The position numbers and the translations under genes are program-made. A stretch of 49,847 nucleotides of DNA, taken from contig JAICKU010000021.1 of NCBI GenBank assembly GCA_025927765.1, forward strand, positions 1-49,847. Reading direction: 5' to 3'. Shown here in pieces: positions 1-6,678 of the stretch. The notes below the pieces were generated by a model, which ran no database searches, was not told where the DNA came from, and was given only the letters and a program-made list of their open reading frames with translations. Numbering within the stretch: the first letter of the stretch is position 1; each line of letters opens with the position of its first letter. The DNA is from Burkholderiales bacterium (GTDB lineage Bacteria; Pseudomonadota; Gammaproteobacteria; Burkholderiales; Casimicrobiaceae).

Positions 1-75
1 GCCTGCGTTCGCCGAGCCTGCGTTCGCGCTGCCCGCGTTCGCGGCGCCTGCGTTGGCGGCGCCCGCGTTGCCCCC
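1..75. repeat. 15-bp tandem repeats encoding xANAG
   Basis: Five consecutive 15-bp units (1-15, 16-30, 31-45, 46-60, 61-75) of the form gcctgcgttcgcgct. On the minus strand they encode SANAG, SANAG, AANAG, AANAG and GGNAG. The array continues past the window edge. It lies in the periplasmic part of the anti-sigma-like protein and is probably a flexible low-complexity spacer that can vary in copy number. Confidence 0.85.
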
Positions 76-663
76 CGCGACGGCGGTTTCGCCGGAGCCA
101 CCCTGGGTGCCGAGCTTGATGTCGCCCGCGGAAATGGGCGTGGCCTGGTAACGCTGGGCCGGCACGATCGTGCCCGCGGTTTCACTCGAGTTCGGCGGGA
201 ACACGCCGAGCGACACTGCGACAGCGGCTGCCGCGATCGCGAGGCCGCCCCCGATCATGATCTTGCGATTGCCGGACATGCCGTTGTTACGTTCGTTCAT
301 TGCTCTGCCCCTCGGAAAGACCCACGGTTGTAGAACTCGGATGAACCCGTTACCTCTCCGGGACCTGCCGCCCCGGCGATTCCTGGAACTTGCACCAATT
401 ACACGCGGCGTGTCGAAAAGTTGGTGGTCGTCGCCGACGGACGGAGGGTCCGCGGGCAGCGCCGCGAGTACCGACGCCACGAGCCCCTCGGGTGCGTACG
501 CCTTCGGCACGCGCCGCAGGCCGTCGAAAAGCGCGCGCAGCTCCTCGAACCGCGCCCGCGCTCCCGGGTGGGCGGCGAGGCGCGCCTCGACTTCGCGCGC
601 CTCGTCGGGGGTGGCGACGCCGTCGAGCACCGCCTGCATCAGGCTGTCGTATCGATCGTTCAT
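1..663 (-). CDS. Membrane anti-sigma factor, C-terminus beyond window (partial)
   Basis: The frame opens with an ATG two bases after the ECF sigma stop and stays open to the window edge (221 codons seen). Residues 1-70 are an acidic, helical cytosolic domain (start MNDRYDSLMQAVLDG) of the kind that holds ECF sigma factors. It lacks the His-Cys-Cys zinc motif of ZAS anti-sigma factors. An Arg-rich linker follows, then one membrane segment near residues 132-153, then a periplasmic part that enters xANAG pentapeptide repeats. Position after the sigma gene and the topology support an anti-sigma role; that is inference from layout. A second ATG with a good Shine-Dalgarno sits in the same frame at 300, so a short isoform or a gene fusion is possible. 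Confidence 0.72.
   Translation of the reverse strand, partial: MNDRYDSLMQAVLDGVATPDEAREVEARLAAHPGARARFEELRALFDGLRRVPKAYAPEGLVASVLAALPADPPSVGDDHQLFDTPRVIGASSRNRRGGRSRRGNGFIRVLQPWVFPRGRAMNERNNGMSGNRKIMIGGGLAIAAAAVAVSLGVFPPNSSETAGTIVPAQRYQATPISAGDIKLGTQGGSGETAVAGGNAGAANAGAANAGSANAGSANAG
298..313 (-). promoter_or_regulatory. Internal Shine-Dalgarno and ATG inside the anti-sigma frame
   Basis: On the minus strand GAGGGG lies nine bases before an in-frame ATG (298-300), starting MNERNNGMSGNRK directly before the membrane segment. It could start a short product lacking the cytosolic anti-sigma domain. It may instead be the relic start of a second gene now fused to the anti-sigma domain. The Arg-rich linker before it looks more like translated intergenic DNA than a folded domain. 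Confidence 0.45.
396..425 (-). promoter_or_regulatory. Two-part 30-bp motif, copy B (possible ECF promoter)
   Basis: Minus strand: ACCAACTTTTCG, eight variable bases, CGTGTAATTG. It matches copy A at 1217-1246 in all 22 arm bases with the same spacing and a different spacer. Read as a promoter it gives CCAACTT, 16 bases, TAATT, which resembles ECF -35/-10 geometry. It lies about 95 bases upstream of the internal ATG at 300. Promoter function is inferred. Confidence 0.45.
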
Positions 664-665
664 GG

Positions 666-1217
666 TCACGAGGGCCGGTATTCCTTCAGCAGTTCGCGCA
701 GGCGATGCCGGGCCTCGAAGAGACGCGACTTCACCGTTTTCTCGTCCACGTCGAGGATGCGCGCGATCTCCTGATAGCTGCATTCCGAAAAATGCCGCAG
801 CACGATGACGGTACGGTCCATCACCGACATGCCGCTCAACGCCCGCTCGATCGACCGCGTCCGTTCCACGACGCCCACGCGCGCCTCGGGGTCGGCACCG
901 TTGGGGTCGGGCAGCTCGATCTCGTCGTCGAGCGCCTCCTCGTGGCCGTTGCGTCGAAGCAGGTTGAGGGATTCATTGACGGCGATGCGGTAGATCCAGC
1001 TGAAGAAGCGATGATTCGCGTCGTACTCGTCGAGGTGCTCGGCAACCTTGAGAAACACATCCTGCGCCACGTCACGAGCGTCGTCGGCACTCTTCACGAT
1101 CCAGAGCGCGGCGTTGTAGATCGGCCGCTGGTAGCGGACCATCAGCGCGGTGAACGCCTCGCGGTCACCTTGCCGGTAGCGCTCGACCAGCGCCTGATCG
1201 TCGACGTCGTTGTCCAC
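666..1217 (-). CDS. ECF sigma-70 factor, RpoE-like
   Basis: This 183-residue protein has the two-domain ECF layout. Sigma-70 region 2 (about 10-85) includes ARDVAQDVFLKVAEHLDEY and the FSWIYRIAVNESLNLLRR stretch. Region 4 (about 128-180) has a helix-turn-helix, YQEIARILDVDEKTVKSRL. It would direct RNA polymerase to an envelope or stress regulon and be restrained by the adjacent anti-sigma protein. The start is GTG; family N-termini (DQALVERYRQGDREAF) begin here, so this start fits. The gene lies 58 bases after the STAS gene, so a phosphatase-STAS-sigma-anti-sigma transcript is plausible. Its regulon cannot be read from the window. Confidence 0.93.
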   Translation of the reverse strand: MDNDVDDQALVERYRQGDREAFTALMVRYQRPIYNAALWIVKSADDARDVAQDVFLKVAEHLDEYDANHRFFSWIYRIAVNESLNLLRRNGHEEALDDEIELPDPNGADPEARVGVVERTRSIERALSGMSVMDRTVIVLRHFSECSYQEIARILDVDEKTVKSRLFEARHRLRELLKEYRPS

Positions 1218-1246
1218 AATTACACGGCGGCGGGCGAAAAGTTGGT
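1217..1246 (-). promoter_or_regulatory. Two-part 30-bp motif, copy A, abutting the sigma start
   Basis: Minus strand ACCAACTTTTCG, eight bases, CGTGTAATTG, ending at the first base of the sigma GTG codon. It has the same arms and spacing as copy B inside the anti-sigma gene. If TAATT is a -10 element, transcription would begin within the first sigma codons. That fits poorly with a GTG at 1217 unless the message is leaderless or starts later. It may instead be an operator or RNA element. Confidence 0.4.
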
Positions 1247-1275
1247 TCCCGATCTCGGCAACGTGGGGCGCACGG

Positions 1276-1572
1276 TCAGCGAGGTGCGGGGTCGATCTCG
1301 AACAGCTGGTCGAAACCGGAGTACGTGAAGATGTCGCGAAGATGCGATTTGAGCCCGGTCAGCCGGAGCTTGCCGTGGCCGGCGAGCAGGCGCTTCTGCG
1401 TCTTGAGGAGCACGCCGAGGCCCGCGCTGGAAATGTAGTCGAGGCCGCTGCAATCGAGCGTCACCTCGCCGCGAACGCCGTCGAGGAACGCCTGCGCCTT
1501 CGGCGCCTCGGCGGCGTCGAGGCGCCCGGTGACCACCACGATTCCCCCCTGCCCCTGCTCGATCGCGAGCAT
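1276..1572 (-). CDS. STAS-domain anti-anti-sigma protein (SpoIIAA/RsbV type)
   Basis: This 98-residue single-domain STAS protein starts MLAIEQGQGGIVVVTGRLD. The phosphorylation loop LDYISSAGLGVLL carries the usual target serine (Ser48 or Ser49). In partner switching such a protein is phosphorylated by an RsbW-type kinase, dephosphorylated by a SpoIIE-type phosphatase, and in the free form captures the kinase. Both activities are fused in the gene immediately upstream, 11 bases away. ATG at 1572 is chosen because GGAGG lies just before it; a TTG five codons earlier overlaps that site. Confidence 0.9.
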   Translation of the reverse strand: MLAIEQGQGGIVVVTGRLDAAEAPKAQAFLDGVRGEVTLDCSGLDYISSAGLGVLLKTQKRLLAGHGKLRLTGLKSHLRDIFTYSGFDQLFEIDPAPR

Positions 1573-1583
1573 TGCCTCCTCCC

Positions 1584-3266
1584 TCAACCGCCCGCCGCCG
1601 GCCGCCTGGGCGAGATCCAGACGGTAACGCGGCTTTCGCGGCGCTCGGGCACGTAGTCGTACTGCACCCGGTCCGCCAGCTTGCGGATCAGGTGCAGCCC
1701 GAGGCCGCCCGGTGCGCGCGCCTCGATCGGCTGGCCGACGTCGACGTCGGGCGCGTCGTTCGGATCGAACGGCGCAACGTCGCGGTCGACGAGCGTGACG
1801 ACGGCCTGTCCACCCTGGCTATCGACGGCGAGCAGGATGGGTGCGGAACTGCCGCGCCCGTATTTCACCATGTTCGTGAACAATTCTTCCACTACGAAGT
1901 CGACGATGCCCAGCAAGTCGGCGCCGATGCCGAGGCGCCCGGCGGCCTCGGCGGTGAACGCGACGAGCGCGGGCAGCGCGTCGATCTGCCGGGTGAACGA
2001 CGTCAAGCGCATGCCGGCGCGGCGCTTCAGCAGCACGGCAGTGATGTCGTCCGCCTGCGGTGCGCCCTCTGCGAATGCCGTCAGCGCGGCCAGCACTTCG
2101 CCCAGGATGTCCGCCGCCGATCGATCCGGGTGCGCGGAGATCGCCTCGCACAGGCGCGCTTCGCCGAAGGCCTCACCGCGCCCGTTCTCCTGCTCGAGGA
2201 TGCCGTCGGAGACGAGCACCAGCACATCGCCCGGCGCCATCTCGAGCACGACCGGCGCGCGCGCCTTGGCGAGCGGCATCGCGCCGAGCGGAAAGCTCGT
2301 CGGCTTGAATCGATCGAAACTGCGCTCCGCGGCACGATAGCGAAGGATCGGTCCCTGCCCGCCGCTGTGGAAGCGCAGCGTGTGCGACGCCGGGTCGAGC
2401 ACGCCGATGAACGCGGTGACGAAGCGATCGTCGGCAAGCGTCTCCGCCATCCTGTTGTTGACTTCTCTGAACGCGGTGTCGAGGTCGGCGCCGAGACGAA
2501 AGGCCATGCGCAGCATTGCCTGCATCTGCGTGACCGACAGCGCGGGCGCGATGCCGTGGCCGGTGGCGTCGCCGAGCACGAGCAGCAGGTGCTCGCCGAC
2601 CTTCGCCACGTCGAACGTGTCGCCGCCGGTCAGCTCGGCCGGCTGGAAGGACGACGCAATGTCGTAGTCCACAACTTCCGGCATCGCGGCGGGCAACGTG
2701 CTCATCTGCACCACACGCGCCATCTCCAGCGACTGCCGCATGCGCTCGCCTTCGAGCAGCGCATCGGTCATGCGCACGCGCGACAGCGCCACGGCGCACT
2801 GCGCTGCGAGCGCGGTCGCGAGCGCCTCGTCGCCGTCGTCGAACACGCCGCCCTCCTTGTTCAGCACCTGCATGACACCCACGAGCACGTCGCGATGATC
2901 GACGAGGGGCAGGGTCAGCATGCAGCGCGTCCGATAGCCGGATGCCTTGTCGACGCGCGAATCGAAGCGCGCGTCCGCGTAGCAATCGGGCACGTTGATG
3001 ATCGTGCGCGAACGCGCGCAGGCGCCGACGAGACCCGACTGCCAGGGCACTCGCACGGGCGCGATGCCGGTCGCAACTTCGAGCACGAGTTCGCCTTTCG
3101 GCTCGTCGTAGAGCCACACCGAGCCGCGCTCGGCGCGCAGCACCTGCTTGGCTGCGGCGACGACCGCGGACAGCATCGCCGTCAGGTCGAACGGCGCCGC
3201 AAGCGCCTTGGTGACGTCCAGGATCGCCTGAAGGTCCTGCGCCGAGAGCGGGTGCGCGGCGGCCAT
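1584..3266 (-). CDS. GAF - SpoIIE-type phosphatase - RsbW-like ATPase fusion
   Basis: About 560 residues in three domains. A GAF sensor occupies about 8-165. A PPM/SpoIIE serine phosphatase (about 190-395) keeps the metal-binding acidic motifs GGDTFD, GDATGHG, SDGILE and DDITAVL. A C-terminal GHKL ATPase of the RsbW kind (about 415-555) has N-box EELFTNMVKYG and a GGLGLHLI lid. It therefore carries both the kinase and phosphatase halves of a partner switch acting on the STAS protein that follows. ATG at 3266 (MAAAHPLSAQDLQ) is preferred; ATGs at 3284 or 3293 are possible but crowd the divergent response-regulator start at 3292. No strong ribosome site marks any of them. Confidence 0.9.
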   Translation of the reverse strand: MAAAHPLSAQDLQAILDVTKALAAPFDLTAMLSAVVAAAKQVLRAERGSVWLYDEPKGELVLEVATGIAPVRVPWQSGLVGACARSRTIINVPDCYADARFDSRVDKASGYRTRCMLTLPLVDHRDVLVGVMQVLNKEGGVFDDGDEALATALAAQCAVALSRVRMTDALLEGERMRQSLEMARVVQMSTLPAAMPEVVDYDIASSFQPAELTGGDTFDVAKVGEHLLLVLGDATGHGIAPALSVTQMQAMLRMAFRLGADLDTAFREVNNRMAETLADDRFVTAFIGVLDPASHTLRFHSGGQGPILRYRAAERSFDRFKPTSFPLGAMPLAKARAPVVLEMAPGDVLVLVSDGILEQENGRGEAFGEARLCEAISAHPDRSAADILGEVLAALTAFAEGAPQADDITAVLLKRRAGMRLTSFTRQIDALPALVAFTAEAAGRLGIGADLLGIVDFVVEELFTNMVKYGRGSSAPILLAVDSQGGQAVVTLVDRDVAPFDPNDAPDVDVGQPIEARAPGGLGLHLIRKLADRVQYDYVPERRESRVTVWISPRRPAAGG

Positions 3267-3291
3267 GGCGGCGCAATGTAGCATTTCGCCC

Positions 3292-3963
3292 ATGCGCATC
3301 CTCGTCGTCGAAGACGACCCCGTGCTCGCTGCCGCGCTCACGCGCGCGCTCGAGCAGTCCGCCTACGCCGTCGACCTCGTCGGCGACGGCCAGGCGGCGA
3401 ACGACGCGCTCGCCGCCACCGGCTACGACCTCGTCGTGCTCGACCTCGCCCTGCCGAAGGTCGACGGCCTTGCCGTGCTGCGGCGGCTGCGCGACCGGCG
3501 CATCCAGACGCCGGTGCTGATCCTGACCGCGCGCGACACGCTCGAGGATCGCGTGCTCGGCCTCGATTCGGGGGCCGACGACTACCTGACGAAGCCGTTC
3601 GACCTGCCCGAGTTCGAGGCGCGCGTGCGCGCGCTCATCCGACGTGCGCACGGCAACGCCGGCCTCGAGCTCGTGCACGGGCGCCTGCGCCTCGACGTCG
3701 CCGCGCGGCGCCTCTTCTACGACGACCAGGCGATCGAATTGCCAGCGCGCGAGCTCGCGTTGATCGAGCTCCTGCTCGCAAGGCAAGGACGCGTGGTCAG
3801 CAAGGAACAGATGATCGACCACCTGTTCGGCTTCGGCGACGACGTCGGCAGCAACGCGATCGAGGTGTACGTGCATCGCGTGCGCCGCAAGCTCGAGCCG
3901 CTCGGCATCGAGATCCGCACCGTGCGCGGCATGGGTTATCTGCTCGACCATGCGCCCCGTTGA
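3292..3963 (+). CDS. OmpR/PhoB-family response regulator (QseB/TctD-like)
   Basis: 223 residues. An N-terminal receiver (1-115) has the acidic pocket VVEDD, phospho-acceptor Asp51 in LDLALPKVDG and Lys101 in YLTKPFD. A C-terminal winged helix (about 125-220) ends VRGMGYLL. Binds DNA when phosphorylated by the kinase encoded next, whose start overlaps this gene by 14 bases. The start is MRILVVEDD at 3292, 26 bases from the divergent phosphatase start. Likely targets are the 11-bp repeats at 5341-5428. Confidence 0.95.
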   Translation: MRILVVEDDPVLAAALTRALEQSAYAVDLVGDGQAANDALAATGYDLVVLDLALPKVDGLAVLRRLRDRRIQTPVLILTARDTLEDRVLGLDSGADDYLTKPFDLPEFEARVRALIRRAHGNAGLELVHGRLRLDVAARRLFYDDQAIELPARELALIELLLARQGRVVSKEQMIDHLFGFGDDVGSNAIEVYVHRVRRKLEPLGIEIRTVRGMGYLLDHAPR

Positions 3964-5344
3964 CGCGGGCACGCTTCGCGCAAGCCTTCTTCGCTGGTTG
4001 CTCGTTCCGCTGTCGATCGTGCTCCTGATCGACGTCGTCGGCAGCGTCGTCGTCGCACGCAAGCTGTCCGATCGCGTGTACGACGGCGAGCTGCTCGAAA
4101 TCGCACGCGAGCTCGCGCTGCACGTGCATGCGGGGGCAACGCGCACGACCTTCGACCTGGAGAAGGATGCCGAGCGCACGCTGCTGCTGGATCAATACGA
4201 CAGGGTCGACTACGCGGTGCGCGCCGGCGCCGACACGATCGCCGGCGATGCATCGATTCCGCCGCCCGTTCGAAACGCGCGAAGCGGCCCGACGTTCTAC
4301 GATGCGTCGCTCGACGGCCAATCGGTGCGCATCGTGCAAATCGACGGCACGCCGGCTGACGCATCGGTCACGGTTGCCGTCGCCGAAACGCGCGTCAAGC
4401 GCCACGAGCTCGCGAACGCGATCATGCTCGGCGTGATCCTGCCGCAACTGTTGCTGATCGTGATCGCCGGGCTCGCGCTGTGGGCCGGCGTCGCGCGCGG
4501 CCTCGCGCCGCTCGCCAACCTGCAGCAGGCGGTCGCGGCACGCTCGCACGTCGACCTTTCGCCCATCGAGGTTCCGCAGGTGCCGGCGGAAGTGCGGCCG
4601 TTGCTGACATCGATCAACGACCTGATGGCGCGCCTGTCGGAGATTCTCGCGTACCAGACGCGTTTCATCGCGGATGCCGCGCATCAGCTGCGCACGCCCG
4701 TGGCCGGCCTCAAGGCGCACGTCGAAGTGGCATTGCGCGAAGACGATCCGATCAAGGCGCGGCAGTCGATCGCCCATCTCTACACGGCGGTCGAGCGTAT
4801 GTCGCGCCTCGTCGCCCAGTTGCTGTCGCTCGCGCGAAACGAACCGACGACGGTACGGCACGTCGAGCTCGCGCCGCTCGATTTGTCGAAGCTCGCGTTC
4901 GACGTCACGATGGATTGGGTGCCCGAGGCGTATCGCAAGGACATCGACCTCGGCTTCGAAGGCGTCGAGCCGCACGTGACCATCGACGGCGACGCACCGC
5001 GCTTGACGGAGCTCATCAACAACCTGCTCGACAACGCGATCCGCTACAGCCGTGACAAGGGACGGGTCACCGTGCACGTCACGGCGCAGCCGCCCCGCCT
5101 TTCGGTGAGCGACGACGGGCCGCTCATTCCCGTCGAGGAACGCGAGCGCATTTTCGAGCGCTTCCACCGTCTCCTCGGCAGCCATGCGGGCGGCAGCGGC
5201 CTCGGACTCGCGATCGTGCAGGAAATCGCGAAGCTGCACGGCGCGACGATCGACCTCGTCGAAGATGCCGACGGCCTCGGCAACACGTTCACCGTCACGT
5301 TTCCCGTCCACCGCAAGGCCGTCCACGCCAACCACCCGGCGTAA
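3950..5344 (+). CDS. Sensor histidine kinase (TctE/QseC-like)
   Basis: 464 residues. Membrane segments near 13-36 and 162-185 flank a periplasmic sensor of about 125 residues, followed by a HAMP-like region. HisKA carries His245 in AHQLRTPVAGL. The ATPase domain has N-box NNLLDNAIRYS, the G1 motif DDGPLIP and G2 GGSGLGLAIV. The four-helix periplasmic 2CSK-type sensor of TctE/QseC kinases fits the spacing, but the ligand is unknown. It overlaps the response regulator by 14 bases, so the two are translationally coupled. Confidence 0.94.
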   Translation: MRPVDAGTLRASLLRWLLVPLSIVLLIDVVGSVVVARKLSDRVYDGELLEIARELALHVHAGATRTTFDLEKDAERTLLLDQYDRVDYAVRAGADTIAGDASIPPPVRNARSGPTFYDASLDGQSVRIVQIDGTPADASVTVAVAETRVKRHELANAIMLGVILPQLLLIVIAGLALWAGVARGLAPLANLQQAVAARSHVDLSPIEVPQVPAEVRPLLTSINDLMARLSEILAYQTRFIADAAHQLRTPVAGLKAHVEVALREDDPIKARQSIAHLYTAVERMSRLVAQLLSLARNEPTTVRHVELAPLDLSKLAFDVTMDWVPEAYRKDIDLGFEGVEPHVTIDGDAPRLTELINNLLDNAIRYSRDKGRVTVHVTAQPPRLSVSDDGPLIPVEERERIFERFHRLLGSHAGGSGLGLAIVQEIAKLHGATIDLVEDADGLGNTFTVTFPVHRKAVHANHPA

Positions 5345-5428
5345 GCCTGCCGTAAGGTTGGCGAAAGCGTTGCGAAAGCTTGCCGTCAGCGGCGCGTAAC
5401 GCTTCCGAAAGGCGCCGGTAATCGCGCC
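5341..5428. promoter_or_regulatory. Eight-unit 11-bp direct-repeat array, likely response-regulator sites
   Basis: Starting at the kinase stop codon, the DNA divides into eight successive 11-mers at 5341, 5352, 5363, 5374, 5385, 5396, 5407 and 5418. Unit starts read gtaag, gtaag, gaaag, gaaag, gtcag, gtaac, gaaag and gtaat, and several units end in ttgcc, ttggc or cttcc. Direct repeats about one helical turn apart are typical of OmpR-family binding regions. The array lies between the two-component genes and the terC-like gene, so control of 5475-6678 is the natural reading. Confidence 0.65.
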
Positions 5429-5474
5429 GCCGTACCGTCGAGGGATTCCTTCAACGATTGCGAGGAGACCCTCG

Positions 5475-6215
5475 ATGCTCGCCGTGCTCACCGATCCCAC
5501 GACCTGGATGGCGCTGCTCAAGATCGCGTTGATCAACGTCGTGCTGTCCGGCGACAACGCGGTGGTCATCGCGCTCGCGTGCCGCTCGCTCGAGCCGCGC
5601 GACCAGAAGCGTGCGTTCATCGTGGGTTGCGGCGGTATCGTCGTGTTGATGACGCTGCTCACGGCGTCGGCAGCGCTGCTGATGACGCTGCCCTACATCC
5701 AGATCGTCGGGTGCGTCCTGCTGTTGTGGATCGGCGTGAAGCTGCTCTTGCCCGAGGACGAGGGCGGCAACGTGAGGCAGAGTGCGACGTTCTGGGCAGC
5801 CGTCAAGACGATCATCATCGCCGACATCGTGATGAGCATGGACAACGTGCTCGGCATGGCGGGCGCGGCGCAGGGTCATCTCGGCATGCTGTTCCTGGGC
5901 CTCGTGATCACGATGCCGCTGATCCTGTTCGGCAGCGCCGCGCTCGTGAAGCTGATGGAGCGGTTCCCGTCGTTCGTGACGATCGGCGCGGGCGTGCTCG
6001 GCTACGTCGCCGGCGACATGGCGATCGGCGATCCTGCCGTGAAGACGTACGTCGACACGCATGCGCACTTTCTCGAGCTCGTCGCACCCATCGTCGGCGC
6101 GCTGTTCGTGATCGTCGCCGGCAAGATGCTCGGGCGGCGGCGGCACTCCGATGAAGGCGAGCCTACGGCGACCGTCGTGCACGAAGACACGACGCACGCC
6201 GAACACGCGGTGTAA
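5475..6215 (+). CDS. TerC-family integral membrane protein (YjbE type)
   Basis: 246 residues with about seven hydrophobic segments. Each half carries the family metal-binding motif, NVVLSGDNAVVIAL near residue 20 and DIVMSMDNVLGMAG near 117. A His/Glu-rich tail follows. TerC/YjbE proteins are linked to manganese or other metal export; the substrate here is not shown. GAGGAG before the ATG is a good ribosome site. No yybP-ykoY-like leader is evident; the upstream region holds the 11-bp array. The Usp-like gene follows after 10 bases. Confidence 0.9.
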   Translation: MLAVLTDPTTWMALLKIALINVVLSGDNAVVIALACRSLEPRDQKRAFIVGCGGIVVLMTLLTASAALLMTLPYIQIVGCVLLLWIGVKLLLPEDEGGNVRQSATFWAAVKTIIIADIVMSMDNVLGMAGAAQGHLGMLFLGLVITMPLILFGSAALVKLMERFPSFVTIGAGVLGYVAGDMAIGDPAVKTYVDTHAHFLELVAPIVGALFVIVAGKMLGRRRHSDEGEPTATVVHEDTTHAEHAV

Positions 6216-6225
6216 GGGGAAAGCG

Positions 6226-6678
6226 ATGAACGAAATTCTCGTCCCGATCTGTGACGCATCCGACGCGCGCTTCGGCGCCGCGGAAGCGCTTCGCCTGCAT
6301 CGCGAAGCGCCGGTGCTCGTGCACCTTCTGAACGTGCAACGGCCGCTGCCGAAGCACGTCGCTCAATTTTTCAATCGCAACGACCTGCGCGATTTCCATC
6401 GCGACACGGGCATGCGCGTACTCGAGCCCGCGATCCGGCTGCTCGACGAGGCAGGCGTTCCGCACGAGGATCACGTACTGGTCGGCCATCCGGCCGAGAC
6501 GATCGTGCGCTTCGCCGAGGAACACGGCTTCCACGACGTGGTGGTCGACGCGCCCGCGACCGGCATGCTGTCGATGCTCGGCCTCGGATCCGTCGCGAGC
6601 CAGGTGCACCACCTGATGCAGGCACATGCGGCACTGACGCGTGCACCGGCGGCCGCACCGAGGTTCCCCGGCGCCTAA
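6226..6678 (+). CDS. Universal stress protein family (Usp-like)
   Basis: 150 residues starting MNEILVPICDAS. This is the beta-1 strand of the Usp alpha/beta fold, with the Asp at the nucleotide pocket. The C-terminal part (VLVGHPAETIVRFAEEHGFHDVVVDAPAT) is in place, but the usual GxxGS/T ATP loop reads LGLGSVASQVHHLM, a recognisable variant. ATG at 6226 follows AAGGGGAAAGCG. It lies 10 bases after the terC-like gene and so probably belongs to the same metal or stress response. Its stop overlaps that of the convergent gene by two bases. Confidence 0.83.
   Translation: MNEILVPICDASDARFGAAEALRLHREAPVLVHLLNVQRPLPKHVAQFFNRNDLRDFHRDTGMRVLEPAIRLLDEAGVPHEDHVLVGHPAETIVRFAEEHGFHDVVVDAPATGMLSMLGLGSVASQVHHLMQAHAALTRAPAAAPRFPGA

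Noticed and set aside
1-75. Short repeats considered as a CRISPR array
   Set aside because: The 15-bp units are contiguous without spacers, in frame with a protein, and encode a pentapeptide.
1572-3281. Long plus-strand frame opposite the phosphatase gene
   Set aside because: Arg/His-rich shadow of a gene with clear GAF, SpoIIE and ATPase motifs on the other strand.
5345-5474. A yybP-ykoY-type manganese riboswitch before the terC-like gene
   Set aside because: The 130-base leader shows phased 11-bp repeats but not the conserved junction sequences of that riboswitch.
2173-5662. Two long minus-strand frames (2173-4179 and 3797-5662) across the two-component genes
   Set aside because: They cover the antisense of well-defined response regulator and kinase genes and contain no domain motifs.
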